Counted from the stretch's first letter, positions 1 to 11,230 are shown. The stretch: 64,000 bases of DNA from Portulaca oleracea (GCA_029582165.1 CM055877.1:34064249-34128248), one strand, 5' to 3'. The notes: generated by a model from the letters alone, not told the origin. A program made the numbers and translations.

Positions 1-1009
1 TCCAACAAGTAATGAGGTCGTCCGACAACAACAGCATCATCACCAACAGCAGCAACCAACCTGTGAGGCTATTTCTCAATTCCATATCTTTGGATTGAGG
101 TCCTCACCAGTGCTTTGAAGACTTCACTCTAGAGCTGTTGAGGACTTTCCAGCTCAGTGAAGATGTTTGCCAGTTCTGAGGTCCTCTATGAAGACATCAC
201 TTCTGGAACTGTTGAGGATATTCCAGTTCTGTGAGGTGATCCTGCATTGAGGTCCTCCATAAAGACTCACTTCCGAGCTGTTGAGGCCATTTCCAGCTTG
301 TGAGGTAATATAACTGTTTGTAATAAATAAAACGCGTTTGTTAGAGTTTATTTCATTTTATTTTGAAGTTATCCAGTTTGTAATGAGGCTTAATTAGCTT
401 GCTAAGTTAGTTAAGTAGTTTAATGTTTAATTAGTGAGTTTCTTGAGCAAGGGGAAACCCTTAATCATCCAGCTCAACCCTAGCTTTATATAGCTTGTAA
501 TCGGCAGCTTGAGGTCATCATCTATCAGTGAAATTAATAACATTTTGAGTGCCTTGATTGAGCCTCTTGTTGGTGAGTGACGTTAAACTCTCATCTTTGG
601 TTAATTCTACTACAGTAGCAAGGATTTGGCAATCCTTGTAGTGGGTGTAGAGCTTGGTAATCTCAATTGTGGTGTGCCTGTATCCATTGAAGTCATCCAG
701 TCCATTGCCCTTGAAGTTCTAGCTGTGGTGTGCCTGTATCAGCTCGAGCCTCAAGACTATCTTCGGTTACTGTTTGATTGTAAGTTTGTTCATCCGACCA
801 TCATTTTATCATCATCCATTCATCCATTTGTTCATTGGTGTTCATACTCTGTTTTGGAGGAGGTTGGAATTGAATTTCTGTGTGAGGACTGTTTTTGGGT
901 GTTTTTGTATTTGATTCTCTGTTTTGAGGCCAGATTGTGTGTGAGTTTGGTTAATGTGGTGTACTGTGAGGTCAATACTCTGATCTTAGGAACTTGCATA
1001 CATCATGAC
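1..1009. other. LTR-like noncoding sequence at the left edge
   Basis: No coding homology is recognisable. Positions 96-310 hold three imperfect direct repeats, each opening with TGAGGTCCT and followed by a GAAGAC..CACT block and an AGCTGTTGAGG block. A TATA-like TTTATATAG lies at 485-493, followed by leader-like sequence, as in a plant LTR. Two purine runs with G5 (about 1014-1020 and 1036-1046) resemble polypurine tracts. The 11-mer TGAGGTCCTCA (96-106) is the reverse complement of the motif repeated in the LTRs of copia element A, so this may derive from a related Sirevirus. Athila gag homology begins near 1064, so a recombination or truncation junction lies close to 1010-1064. Confidence 0.4.
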
Positions 1010-1066
1010 CTTAAGGGGGATAAGCAAAATGAAACTAAAAAGGGGGATGATGTGCCTGCAAATTTT

Positions 1067-1864
1067 GAGCGGGTTCACAAACCTGCTATCCCTTTCCCTA
1101 GAAGGCTAAAGAATAAGAAGGACTAGACCCATGTTGATAAGATCAGAGAGACTTTCTCTCAAGTCAAAATCAATATTCCCCTTCTTGATGCGATCCAACA
1201 GATGCCTCCTTATGCTAAGTTCTTGAAAGAGTTGTGCACCAGCAAGAGAACAACCCAAGTCCTAAAGAAAGCCTTCTTAGCTTCTAATGTGAGTTCCATT
1301 ATCTCGCACCAAATTCCTCCCAAGTTTAAAGATCCAGGTTGCCCCACTATTTCCATAGTCATAGGTGACCAGACCATCCATAGAGCCTTGTTGGATTTGG
1401 GTGCAAGTGTTAACCTACTTCCATACACCGTGTATGAGAATTTGGGGCTAGGACAGTTGAAACCTACCAAGACCATTCTTCAGTTGGCTGATCGTTCTAC
1501 TAGAACCCCTAGGGGTGTCATAGAGGATGTCTTGATTAAAGTAGGTAAGTTCATTTTTCCTGTGGACTTTGTTGTTCTTGAGACTGAGCCTGTTGTGAAC
1601 CCCGAGACCCAGATACCTGTCATCTTGGGTCGACCGTTCCTAGCTACATCTGATGCTGTGATTCATTGTAGGAATGGTATGATGAAGTTGTCTTTTGGAA
1701 ACATAACTATTAATTTGAATATTTTTAGTTTACAAAGACAACCTGCTGCGTTTGATGATGTGACTGATACTGTTAATTGGCTAGATGTGTATGATCATGA
1801 TGAGCTTGAAAATGATTGTTGTGATTTATTCCCTCTCCCCGAGTCTCTGATTCTCCTCTCGTGA
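1067..1864 (+). pseudogene. Athila end of gag and aspartic protease
   Basis: The frame runs from the proline-rich end of gag (PAIPFPRRLK near 1086) through a conserved linker (FLKELC at about 1223) into the retropepsin. The protease active site reads LLDLGAS at about 1387-1407, and the flap-distal ILGRPFLATS motif is near 1621. The amber codon at 1124-1126 lies in frame between gag and protease, and the frame closes at 1862-1864 while the linker to RT continues in another frame. The protease would cleave the Gag-Pol polyprotein inside the particle. The catalytic Asp-Gly pair survives here, whereas the minus-strand copy has lost the Gly. Homology to the minus-strand element is collinear throughout. 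Confidence 0.8.
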
Positions 1865-3051
1865 CACAAGATGCTCCCTCGTTAGAGCTCAAACCTTTGC
1901 CTGACTCCCTTAAGTATGCCTTTTTGGGTCCGAATGAGACTTTTCCTGTGATTATTGCCTCTAACCTGAGCCCAGTCCTAGAGGGTAAGTTGATGAAAAT
2001 ACTTGAGGAGAACAAAGAGGCCATAGGCTGGACCTTAGGTGACATCAAAGGTATTAGCCCCGCCATTGTACAACATAGAATTCATCTTGAGGATGGTGCT
2101 AAACCTCATAGAGACCACCAAAGGCGTCAGGACCTGACCATGCAAGAAGTTGTCAAAAAAGAGGATATTAAGTGGTTAGACCATGGGATCATTTATCCCA
2201 TTTCTGATAGTGAGTGGGTCAGCCCTGTTCAAGTTGTACCTAAAAAGACCGGTGTTACCGTGATTAGGAATTATAAGAACAAGTTAGTTCCCACTAGAGT
2301 CTAGTCTGGATGGCGGGTTTGTATTTATTATAGGAAGTTGAATGCCGCAAGTAGGAAAGACAACTTCCCTCTACCTTTTATGGATCAAATGCTTGAGAGG
2401 TTAGCTGGGCATAGTTACTACTGCTTTCTGGATGGATACTCTGGCTACACCCAAGTTTCCATAGCACCTGAAGACCAAGATAAGACCACATTCACCTGTC
2501 CCTTTGGTACTTTTGCCTTTAGGAGAATGCCCTTTGGTCTTTGCAATGCCCCTGCCACTTTTCAGCGTTGCATGATTTCTATATTTTCCGATATGATAGA
2601 GCAATGCATTGAAGTGTTCATGGATGATTTTTCTGTGTTTGGTTCCTCATTTGATGACTGTTCGGCTAATCTGATTAAGGTATTAGAAAGTTGTAGAGAG
2701 AAAAATTTGACTCGAATCGAGAAATGTCATTTTATGGTCAAAAAGGGAATAGTCTTAGGGCATGTAATTTCACAGGAAGGGATTGAAGTTGATAAAGCTA
2801 AAGTTGATTTGATTTCCAATCTTCCCCCTCCTACTTGTGTGAAAGACGTTAGGTCATTTTTAGGGCTTGCAGGATTTTATAGAAGGTTCATCCAGGACTT
2901 TAGTAAAATTGCGAGGCCCTTGACCACTCTTTTAGCTAAGGATGTTCCTTTTAACTTCTCGGAAGAGTGTTTGAAGGCATTTACACGGCTGAAAAAGGCC
3001 CTGACTTCTGCCCCTATCCTACACCCTCCCGTCTGGGGAGAGCCCTTTTAG
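1861..3051 (+). pseudogene. Athila reverse transcriptase
   Basis: This encodes the RT fingers and palm. Recognisable blocks are VVPKKTG (near 2237), the SGWRVCI.YRKLN segment just after the amber codon at 2302-2304, the substrate-binding block FPLPFMDQML (near 2364), LDGYSGYTQ, TFTCPFGTFAFRRMPFGL, and the catalytic FMDDF box at 2618-2632. The connection region has GHVISQEGIEVDKAK and [12 protein letters not shown]. An in-frame stop at 3049-3051 separates it from RNase H. The usual Athila FMDDF form replaces the YVDD/YIDD of copia elements. With a 5' frameshift relative to the protease and two stops, the enzyme cannot be made. Confidence 0.85.
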
Positions 3052-3508
3052 CTAATGTGTGATGCTTCTGACTTTGCTGTAGGGGTTGTTTTAGGACAAC
3101 ATATGGATAGGAAACCCCATGTCATATATTATGCTAGCCATACTCTGAATGCAAATTTAACTGAACTATACTGTGACTGAGAAAGAATTTTTGGCAGTTG
3201 TGTTTTCCTTTGAAAAGTTTCGTCCTTACTTGATTGGCTCTTGTGTGATTGTTTATACTGACCATGCTGCATTGAAGCACCTTCTCTCCAAGAAGGATGC
3301 GAAGCCTAGACTGCTTAGGTGGATTTTGCTTCTACAAGAATTTGATTGTGAGATTCGGGATAGAAAAGGTTCTGAGAACCTGGTCGCCACTTATCCCGAA
3401 TCGTTGTTGAAAATCAGAGCGAGTCCCCTATTTCTGAGTGCTTCCCTGATGAGCAGCTACTCATGGTCCAATCTGAACCATGGTATGCTGATATTGTCAA
3501 TTACTTAG
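3052..3508 (+). pseudogene. Athila RNase H domain
   Basis: Directly after the RT stop the sequence encodes [16 protein letters not shown], the start of a gypsy RNase H, followed by IYYASHTLN and, after a frameshift near 3160, [18 protein letters not shown] and IVYTDHAAL. The catalytic Asp of CDASD and the Glu of EKEFLAVV are kept. The domain ends with the linker [17 protein letters not shown]. It would degrade the RNA strand of the RNA/DNA hybrid during reverse transcription. The expected H-L-S end has become TYPES. It is non-functional because of the frameshift and flanking stops. Confidence 0.8.
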
Positions 3509-4730
3509 TGATCGTGAGGTACCCTTAGGTTGGAGTAAGAATGACAAGGACAAGTTCTTTTCGTGAAGTTTTTCTATCGGGATGACTTACTTGTTTAAGT
3601 ATTGTTCTGACCAGATCTTTAGGAGATGTATCCCTGATAATGAGATTAGAAGTGTCTTATCATTTTGTCATGACCAAGCTTGTGGAGGACATTTTAGTGG
3701 GAAGAAAACAGCTGCCAAAGTCCTTCAGTGTGGTTTATACTGACCTACTTTGTTTAAGGATGCCCATTTGTACTGCAAGAGTTGCCCTAGGTGTCAACAG
3801 ACTAGAAAAATCAGTAGGAGAGACATGATGCCCCTTAATCCAATTATTGGGGTTGAGATCTTTGATGTTTGGGGGATTGACTTTATGGGACCGTTTCCTT
3901 CTTCTTTTGGAAATGAGTATATTTTTTTGGCTGTGGATTATGTATCTAAGTGGATAGAGGCGGTACCTACCAGGTCGACTGAGGCTAGAGTAGTTTTGAA
4001 ATTCCTTAGGGAGAACATTTTTGCGAGGTATGGCATGCCTAGGGTTATCATTAGTGATCGAGGTACTCATTTTGACAATCGCTCTTTTGATGCGTTATTG
4101 AAAAAGTATTCGATTGTGCATTGCTTAGCCACCCCTTATCATCCCCAAAGCAGTGCCAGGTAGAGGTTTCTAACAGACAGATCAAACAGATTTTGGAGAA
4201 AACTGTGAATAGGAACCGAAAAGATTGGTCAGACAAGCTTGTTGATGCTCTTTGGGCTTATAGGACTGCCTTTAAGACTCCTTTAGGCATGTCTCCTTTT
4301 AGAGTTGTCTATGGTAAATCATGTCATCTTCCTGTAGAGCTTGAACATAAGGCTATGTGGCACTAAAACTTTGAACCTTGACTTAGAGGCACTGGGCAGA
4401 CAGAAAATCAGCTTAAGTGAGTTGGAAGAAATAAGGATGGAGGCCTATGAGAACTCTAGAATTCATAAGGAGAGAGCCAAACTGTTTCATAACAGGCACA
4501 TTCGAAGGAAAGAGTTTTTTCCAGGCCAGAAGGTGCTGCTATATGACTCCAAGCTACACCTATTTCCAGGTAAGTTGAGATCTCGTTGGACAGGTATTTA
4601 TATTGTTTCTCATGTTTTTCCCCATGGTGCTATAAATACAGGACCCGACACAATGATTCGCAGTTTAAAGTCAATGGTCAAAGGTTGAAGCCATTTTTGG
4701 AGTTACCTGTTGAGGAAAGAGAAGTAGAGT
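3509..4730 (+). pseudogene. Athila integrase
   Basis: The zinc-binding HHCC segment is spread over 3590-3795 (SFCHDQACGGHFSGKK, then CKSCPRC) with a stop and a frameshift inside it. The catalytic core starts at [11 protein letters not shown] (about 3865), has the second Asp in SDRGTH (about 4053), and the third catalytic residue in [11 protein letters not shown] (about 4150), which lies in a different frame because of a 1-nt shift at 4140-4150. The C-terminal part ([30 protein letters not shown]) and the SRWTGIY segment near 4580 follow. All three catalytic residues can be read, but across frames. Confidence 0.8.
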
Positions 4731-4942
4731 GGATGATGCTCTACAAACCACAGTACGGAGACTGATAACATAGAGACGATTGCTTGGATGCACCCAGCAT
4801 TCAACCCGGTACTATTGCTCCTTTGTACATAACCTTATTTATTTTTATTTATTTTATTTATTATTTATTATTTATTTATTTGTTTTTCTCTTCATTTTCT
4901 CCTTATTTTATTTTTCCGTATGCACCATTCTTATGCTTTTTA

Positions 4943-4989
4943 TGCAATGGGGACATTGCAAAATTTAACTATAGAGTGGGGGTGTGTGA
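4943..4989 (+). promoter_or_regulatory. Dyad plus PPT-like module after integrase
   Basis: A perfect 7-bp inverted repeat (TGCAATG, loop GGGA, CATTGCA; 4943-4960) is followed 15 bases later by a G-rich, PPT-like stretch (GAGTGGGGGTGTG). The same arrangement occurs in the minus-strand Athila at 46495-46536, where a base pair of the stem has changed on both sides. In a gypsy element this may be an extra plus-strand priming site, a transcript-end signal or an RNA hairpin. The sequence does not decide among these. Confidence 0.55.
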
Positions 4990-6551
4990 TTTTCATCTTG
5001 AATTATTTTCCCTTTCCTTTTTCCTTTTTGTCCCCCCCCCTCCAAAAAAAATTATTTAAAAAAAATTAAAAAAAAGGAGTTTTTGGGAGGTTGTATACCA
5101 ATTTGATTGACTTTTGACCCCTTGTGTCTAATTTGTTAGCGTGTATATAAATGAAATGTATATGAAAGCCTGTGGTCAAACTGTGAAATCTCATGTTTAA
5201 TCTTGAACCCCTCATATTAGAGCGAGTGTTTGACTGTGGTAGATGAGCCCGTGAGACTTCAAGCCTATATGACTAATACATACATGTTAGTCTCTTTGTT
5301 CATTATTGAGTGTGACTCTTCCATGGTAACATATCTCTAGAACTTGGTCAGTCTCTCTTCGAGACCATATATGGCATTTGCATTTATAACATGATAGAGA
5401 CATTCTTTCTTTCTAAACTACATGAGCCAAAAAGTCACCTTGTGACATTTTTAATCCCTTTTTATGACCCTAATGAGCCTTTACCTCATAATTGTTGCAC
5501 CTATTTATTAAGCCCTTGGCCAAAATACCTTCCATATCCCTAAGCCAGGTCTATTGGAGCAACTTTGTTGGAAATGTATGATGATATATGGGAAAATATA
5601 TGTGGTGATCTTTGTGTCTTATTGTTTAATTCAGAGTATTGGTTGGAATATCTTGGTTGAGTTGTGATATCTTTTTCCCCATGCCATTCTCAGTTTCATA
5701 AAAAAAAAAGAAAAAAAGAAGAAAAAATTGAGAATAAAAGAGTGGCATAAAGGGACTTCAAATTATTTTTAAGCTTAGCAAAAGGCGCTGAAATTATTGA
5801 TACATGGTAGCTTGAAGGGTGTTTATGGAAGTTTGAGGTACGACTAAAGAAATAAGTTGCATTCCATTAGCATCTTGGCTTTTAGCTCCACATTTCCTAA
5901 ATGATTTCCGTCCCTCACCTTTAACCCAAGCTTCCATTACAACCCTTAAAAGTCCTTTTGATTATAATTGCATTTTAGGCTACTAATGGTGGAGAATTGA
6001 GAGTATGATCAAGCTTATGGTAGATTGTGCCATTGGAAGAGAATTTGAGAGAACCTCTACAAAATTTAAACACATGAGTGTGAGTGTTCACTTATCCTAA
6101 AGTGAGGTTTTACCGGCCAACACTTAATGTACATAATGATCGGGTGATAATTGATGTGTGGATGTAAGCAGTGAGATCAGTGTCTTGACTTATACATTTT
6201 GTCTACATGCATGCTAACAATTGGGTTTCTTGGGTAATATTGTTGATTAAAATGTGTATATTTTCCTTCCGTTTTTTCCTTCCATTTTTCTTAGTCTTTT
6301 ATTTTATTTTATTTTATTTATTTTGTTTTTATTTTCCTTTCCATTTCAAAAGAAAAAAAATATTATAGATTTTGTGGGTATATCTTCTGCAAACCCTCAC
6401 GAGACCTACTCGTCCACTAGGGAGAACCTAGGGGTTTAAAATGGCTTGTTGCATACGCTAAATGCAATCGTGATTCCTACGAAAGTGAGTTAGAATTTTA
6501 TGCCTTCCTCATTTTATTTCATTTATTTTGTTTTTTTAACTTTTTACTCGA
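4990..6551 (+). other. Athila post-pol noncoding region
   Basis: About 1.6 kb between the PPT-like module and the true PPT has no credible ORF. It contains a pyrimidine-rich stretch and oligo-A near 5020-5075, an A/G tract at about 5700-5746, and a conserved block at 6375-6500 (AAACCCTCACGAGACCT, and GCATACGCTAAATGCA). That block is clearly matched by the minus-strand element at about 45300-45390, which confirms collinearity of the two 3' regions. Confidence 0.6.
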
Positions 6552-6576
6552 GGACGAGCAAAATTTAAGTGTAGAG
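6552..6576 (+). promoter_or_regulatory. Polypurine tract before the Athila 3' LTR
   Basis: The sequence AGGACGAGCAAAATTTAAG followed by TGTAGAG sits immediately before the LTR start TGTTTGTTCTGG. CTCGAGGACGAGCAAAA directly before the LTR is typical of Athila/Tat-type gypsy elements. The usual G5 run has decayed to GTAGAG. Confidence 0.55.
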
Positions 6577-7725
6577 TGTTTGTTCTGGCAAAAAAATTAC
6601 AGTATTTTGTCTGCACTTTTAAATTTAATTTAGCTCAAAATAAATGTTAAGTTAGAATTTTTATGTAGTTTATTTAAATTTTGCAGGTTGATGATAAAAG
6701 TTGGGAAAATGGACTGGAAAGAAAATTTTGGGCTTGATTTGGACAGACATGGACCAACCAAGGTTTAAATTGGGTTGAAAAGAAAAAGAGAAAAGAAATA
6801 TATATATATATATTAAGCAAAGGGGTCACGTGCCACCCCCATCTTTTGTTCCCCTTCTCTATTCATCTCCACCATTCATCTTCATCATCAATCATCATCA
6901 TCAGATCATCATCAATGACTGATATTATCACCATTCTTTCGCCCAAGTTCCTCGATTCTCCACCGGTAACAAATTCGCCAAGAATCCAGAGAATCATTTG
7001 GCTTCATCTTTGAAACTCCAACAATGATCGTTGAAATGAGTGGAGCATGAGAAATCGGAAACAACCCAAAATTTGTCGGTAGTTAGGTTGGGGTTGAATG
7101 TGTGTATAAATAGAATGGTAGGAAGAGGGGATGGATATATCAAGTTTTCTTCTATCAATTTTTATCATCAATTAAGTTTAGAATTTCCAATTTCCAGTTT
7201 TCATTTTCGGATTTCCTAAGTTGTTACTCTCTAATTTAAGTTCCAATAGAGCAAGCTTGTATTCTCATATTGATATTTGATCTTCTGGGTTTTTCTTCGC
7301 TGTTGGAGCAACGATTTGGAAGCAAGTGTTCCTGCTCTCGTTTTTGTTGTTGAAACTAATTCGGGTATTAGTATTCAATTGAAGCTATATTTGTTTTTTT
7401 TTTCAAAATTTTCCAGATTATTGTATTTGGAGTTTCCCAGTTTTAATTAATTAGCCATCTCCACTTTCATCATTATTCTTCTTAGTTCATATTTCCAGTG
7501 TGTGAAAGTCATCAGATTACCACTTCCCCTTTTATTTTAATGACTTTCAGTGCAATCTGTTTTTTTTCTCGAGTTTTTATTTTATTTTAATTTTTTGTTG
7601 CTTTGTCATACTCGTTCATTTGCTTTGATTAGACTTTTTCATTGGGCTCCGAATATGTTGTCAATTTATAGTGATGGTTCCTTTGTTCGTTTATTTATTT
7701 GGTTTCTCTTCCTTTTAATTGGGTA
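6577..7725 (+). repeat. Athila 3' LTR, 3'-truncated
   Basis: The LTR starts at TGTTTGTTC directly after the polypurine tract. A TATA box (TATAAATA, 7105-7112) lies about 530 bases in, with R/U5-like sequence after it. The minus-strand relative has a complete 1275-bp LTR, and this copy stops about 125 bases short of that length, where copia RNase H sequence begins near 7730. The exact junction is not defined because no 5' LTR is available for comparison. Confidence 0.6.
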
Positions 7726-7744
7726 CTAAAAGAGTAAGTAATAA

Positions 7745-8139
7745 AGGCACCTTCTGATGGTTCCTTAGTTGGGCCTCTAAAAAGCAAACATGTATCTCTC
7801 ATTCCACTATGGAAAGTTCATTGCTTTAGCAGCAGCAGGAAAGGAAGCAGAATGGCTAAGGAACCTATTGATGGATATTAAGTTGTGGCGACAACCGATG
7901 TCAGCCATTTCCTTATACTGCGATAGTCAGGCTACCATGTCTCGAGCTTTTAGTAAAATCTATAATGGGAAGTCTAGACACATTAGCTTAAGACATGCTT
8001 ATGTGAGGCAGTTGATTAAGATGGAGTCATAACCATCATCTATGTGAAATCAACCTTAAATCTAGCAGACCCCTTGACTAAAGGTTTGCCAAGGGATTTG
8101 GTGAAGAGTACCACTGCTAGAATGGGTTAAAATCCTTTA
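7745..8139 (+). pseudogene. Copia RNase H C-terminal fragment
   Basis: Three frames must be combined. WASKKQTCISHSTMES (about 7767-7814), then FIALAAAGKEAEWLRNLL, CDSQATMSRAFSKIYNGKSRH in the next frame, and after a shift near 8027 VITIIYVKSTLNLADPLTKG. These are the standard copia RNase H blocks, including the catalytic D of CDSQA and the terminal ADPLTKGL motif. Two frameshifts make it inactive. Confidence 0.8.
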
Positions 8140-8648
8140 ATGTATGATTTGTTGTAATGGGAACCCTACCTTACTCTAGTGAAAACTAGTTATAGGGTTT
8201 AAAGGGTAATAACGAGTTACAACAAGGTCAATGGAGCACTATGAATATGATATAGTGCATTTAATTATTAAGGAGGATGAGTTTACTCTTAATGGAATCC
8301 ATATAGCTATGGAGTCTACCTATGTGAATATTAGAGTGTGGCCGCTCTAAACAAGAGTTTTATTGGATTTTAACTCTTGTACATATTCACAGAACCAGGA
8401 TGAGCACAAGGCCATAATAGTGCTGCAATAATAAGGCTTCTTCTGAAATAAGGATAAGGTGTGGTACTGTGTGTAGTGCCTCCGGTCTTAATATTAAAGG
8501 ATTTGGTTTAAGTTATCTGGCCACCAAATACCTTTTAAGATTTTGAGTTACTTACACTAATTGAAGGTTTAATCATATGATACCCTCAGATATGCAGTAT
8601 CACAATAAGGATTGGCTAGGTTTCAACTTTCACTAACTAGTGGGGGAT
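8140..8648 (+). other. Copia post-RNase H region and PPT
   Basis: This is noncoding sequence between the RNase H tail and the LTR, with no extra ORF. It ends in the purine block AGTGGGGGAT (about 8639-8648), the expected polypurine tract immediately before LTR start TGTTG at 8649. Confidence 0.6.
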
Positions 8649-9294
8649 TGTTGAAATAGTTAGTAAAAGTTGACAAGAATATAAAAGTTAAGTTAATGTA
8701 TTAGTTCTATCAAGGTCCCACATGGATAGAATAATGTCATCTCTAGCTCCTAGGGAATATAAATAGGTTTCCTAATTAATGTCCCACATGGGCAAAGTAA
8801 GTTAATTTATAACTCTTTATAAGTTAAAGAGTTATATGGACTTATAAATAATTAAAGCTTGGACTGGGCTAACCTGTGCTAGGTTAAGGTTCAATGCGGA
8901 GCATTGAACCGCACACGCGCGCGCGACGTGGGCTGTAGGGCGCTTATTAGGCGCACTTGGCACTTGGCATGTAAGCTCGAAGCAAAGGAGCAACTATTAT
9001 TATCAAGCCTTTCCTTTTCCTCTTTTGATAATTATTTTATCAATTGCAGTTGACGGGCAGCTATTGATAGTTTTAACTGTCGTTAACAGTTACCACAACT
9101 GTTCTTATCTAAAACCTGTCAAATGGTTAGATATCAGCAGACAACCATGAGGGGATTGATGATTATATATTCGTCAATCCAAGAAGCTTTGTTGTATCCT
9201 AGAGATACGAATTTGCATGAGGGGCAAATCTTGTCTTAAAGAAAGTGATCACATTCACGCCTCAAAGCATCAATCCATCTCCGAATTTCTAACA
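8649..9294 (+). repeat. Copia LTR (646 bp)
   Basis: The LTR starts TGTTGAAATAG directly after a polypurine tract and ends TTTCTAACA, giving matching TGTT/AACA termini. A TATA box TATAAATAG is at 8758-8766. Near 8888-8910 is a perfect 10-bp inverted repeat (GGTTCAATGC, loop GGA, GCATTGAACC), followed by a CG-alternating run (CGCGCGCGCGACG). The partner LTR is absent, so age and target duplication cannot be read. Confidence 0.8.
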
Positions 9295-9736
9295 ATAATT
9301 TCCCTCACAAACCCAGTAAAAAGTTTTTCAAGGGGGGCTAGGGAAAGTCTTTCCTGCGAAACTTTTTCCTGGGAAAGTATTTACCGGGAAACAACTAATT
9401 TACTTCATCCCATTTTATATGTTCATATATTATTCATTTTTAGTGAAATATTTAAAACTTTGACCATTAGCTCATTCAAAAACAATACTCAAATTTTCAC
9501 TTAAGAGAGGGACCGAGGACCAGACGTAATAGTTTTTATCCTTTAGTTTTGCAATTTAGATCGACCAATTTCAATTGAGAAAATATGTATAGATCATTCG
9601 TTACTTAATAGGTGACTACTTAAAGAAAAGAAATAAATGTAGTTTAATGAGGCATTTACATTTAATGTGATGTTTTGTTTTAGTCCATTACAATTTAAGT
9701 TGAAGATTAATTTATCAATACATAAATCTAGCTATA
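9295..9736. other. AT-rich noncoding stretch
   Basis: No coding sequence is seen. At 9315-9400 a G/T-rich block repeats GGGAAAGT and TTTCCTG elements. The segment around 9403-9520 (ACTTCATCCCATTTTATATG, then GAGAGGGACCGAGG) vaguely resembles a decayed Stowaway-type MITE but lacks convincing inverted termini. Confidence 0.3.
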
Positions 9737-10574
9737 TCTATATATACCATTTGAACCTTGAAGGGTAGGGAAAGAATGTGTACCTCTTGCCACTCAGGTA
9801 AGAGGTGATTGACTAATTGGTAGGATATGTTAGTAGTAAAGATAAATAAAAATTTGTCATATGCATATTTAATTAGTTTACTATAGTGGTTATAATTGTT
9901 TTAAAAGTTAATTGATACGTGAGTATTTTTTTTAATTAGTTATAAGATATCACTATATGCATATTTAATTAATTTACTATTATTATTATTATTATTTTGA
10001 AAGTTCTATCATGATTTGATAATGTGAATGTTTTTTAATTAGTTACGTTAATAATCCTTTTTGTGGTTACTTGATTTTGGGAGTTAATTAGCAAATGATC
10101 CAAAAGCCTTTTTTTAGCGTTGTTTTTCATGTAAATTTGCCTCTAAAATAAAGTTATATTCATATATAACTTTGTGTTATGAAATGTATGAAACTAACCA
10201 AGGAAGAGCGGATATTTTCTTGATCAAAACAACGTTAAAAACTAAAATTTATTACATTTCTTCTTCATTTAATCAAAAACATGATTTGCAATTCATATAC
10301 GCAATTCAAGGGTCTTTGAAATTAATTTTGTATTATAATGTATTATAATTTTGAATTTCATATAAATTAGCTAACTTAGAATTTAAAACATTCAGTAATT
10401 AAAATTTTATATTTTAAAATAGGTTCTCCTATAAATTATGTTTGTCAATTATATTCTATTTTCAATGTTTAAAATATGCCAACAAGCATATAGATTCTTT
10501 ATGCATATAATCCAAAATACTTGTAATCTCAAATGTTTAATTATGTCCTGTGCGACACACGGGTGAAAAACTAG
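9737..10574 (+). mobile_element. Probable non-autonomous Helitron
   Basis: The 3' end matches the Helitron rule: a short GC hairpin (CCTGTG, loop CGACA, CACGGG at 10547-10563, with one T-G pair), then TGAAAAA and the terminus CTAG at 10571-10574, followed by host T. A candidate 5' terminus, TCTATATATACC, starts at 9737 just after an A, consistent with insertion between A and T. No target duplication is expected and none is seen. The interior is AT-rich and non-coding. The 3' end is the better supported boundary. Confidence 0.5.
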
Positions 10575-10619
10575 TTTAAGAAAAATTCATATCTAAATGG
10601 TGAAATTTTAGAGGGTCGG

Positions 10620-11219
10620 TTACTTACAACCTATTTCATAAGGACCATAAAGGAGAATCCTCGTCCAACGAAAGCGCTCACCCGCCTCCTTATTGAGACT
10701 AGCAAGATTAAAACCTCGCCAGGGGTTCCAAACCACATCACTCTGCACAAATAGAAGGAATAAACATGGGGTTTCTTGAAAGCGAAACCCATAGATGTCC
10801 TTACCCATTCCAAGAGCTCTCTCAACCCATGTTTCACTCATGTGTTTGGGCCCCTCACATCCCACCCTGGGTTTTGAAGGTATTAGCTCATGGTGAGCTA
10901 AAGGTGTGAGCTTAACCCTCTTCTTGTTTGTGGCAAAAGTATAGGTGCTTTCAAATCCATCATGAACAACACGCCTATCAAATTGCCAAGGCCTCCCTAA
11001 AGAAATATGAGAAGTGTTTGTAGGCACCACATCACACACAATAAAATCTCTGTACTTGGACATGATAGAAAGAGTCACAAGAGCTTGCTTTGTCACCTTG
11101 ATTTCCCCTTTATTGTTCAACCACTTCAAAGCATAAGGCATAGGATGTGAAGTAAGTGGAAGTCCCAACTTCTCAACTACGTAGGTAGAAACCACATTCA
11201 TTCAACTCCCTCTATCAAT
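10620..11219 (-). pseudogene. Chromovirus protease, downstream part
   Basis: On the minus strand the sequence reads IDRGS, a stop, then NVVSTYVVEKLGLPLTSHP, with ALKWLNNKGEIKVTKQAL, CDVVPTNTSHISLGRPWQFD and RRVVHDGF downstream. This is the retropepsin and post-protease segment of chromoviruses. The active-site block expected as D-G-G-S-C has become D-R-G-S-stop, so it is dead. After about 10875 the frame stays open to 10620 but no longer resembles gypsy sequence. Confidence 0.75.
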
Positions 11220-11230
11220 GATTAGTTTAC

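Larger units (their letters stand above)
1064..7725 (+). mobile_element. Athila-clade Ty3/gypsy element, 5'-truncated and decayed
   Basis: The order end of gag, protease, RT, RNase H, integrase, long 3' noncoding region, polypurine tract and 3' LTR is that of a gypsy element. The protease (DLGAS) and RT (FMDDF box) sequences are Athila-like and closely match the minus-strand element at 43929-64000. The 5' LTR, primer-binding site and most of gag are missing, replaced by unrelated DNA at 1-1063. At least six stops or frameshifts break pol, so it cannot encode an intact polyprotein. Unlike the minus-strand relative, it has no extra ORF between integrase and LTR. The 3' LTR is cut near 7725 by a copia fragment. 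Confidence 0.85.
7730..9294 (+). mobile_element. 3' end of a Ty1/copia element (RNase H tail to LTR)
   Basis: The fragment holds the C-terminal RNase H of a copia element, about 500 bases of noncoding DNA, a polypurine tract (about 8637-8648) and one complete LTR. Everything upstream in the element is missing, and the break coincides with the truncated Athila LTR. It is a different copia lineage from elements A and B, judging by the RNase H sequence and by the LTR ends (TGTTG..TAACA). Confidence 0.8.

Noticed and set aside
4780..5059. Phe/Tyr/Leu-rich open frames after Athila integrase, considered as a small membrane protein or envelope remnant.
   Set aside because: They translate TTTATTT-rich sequence, and the relative on the minus strand has no counterpart.
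9403..9520. A Stowaway-type MITE.
   Set aside because: TCCCATTTTATATG is suggestive, but the ends are not inverted repeats and no TA duplication could be placed.
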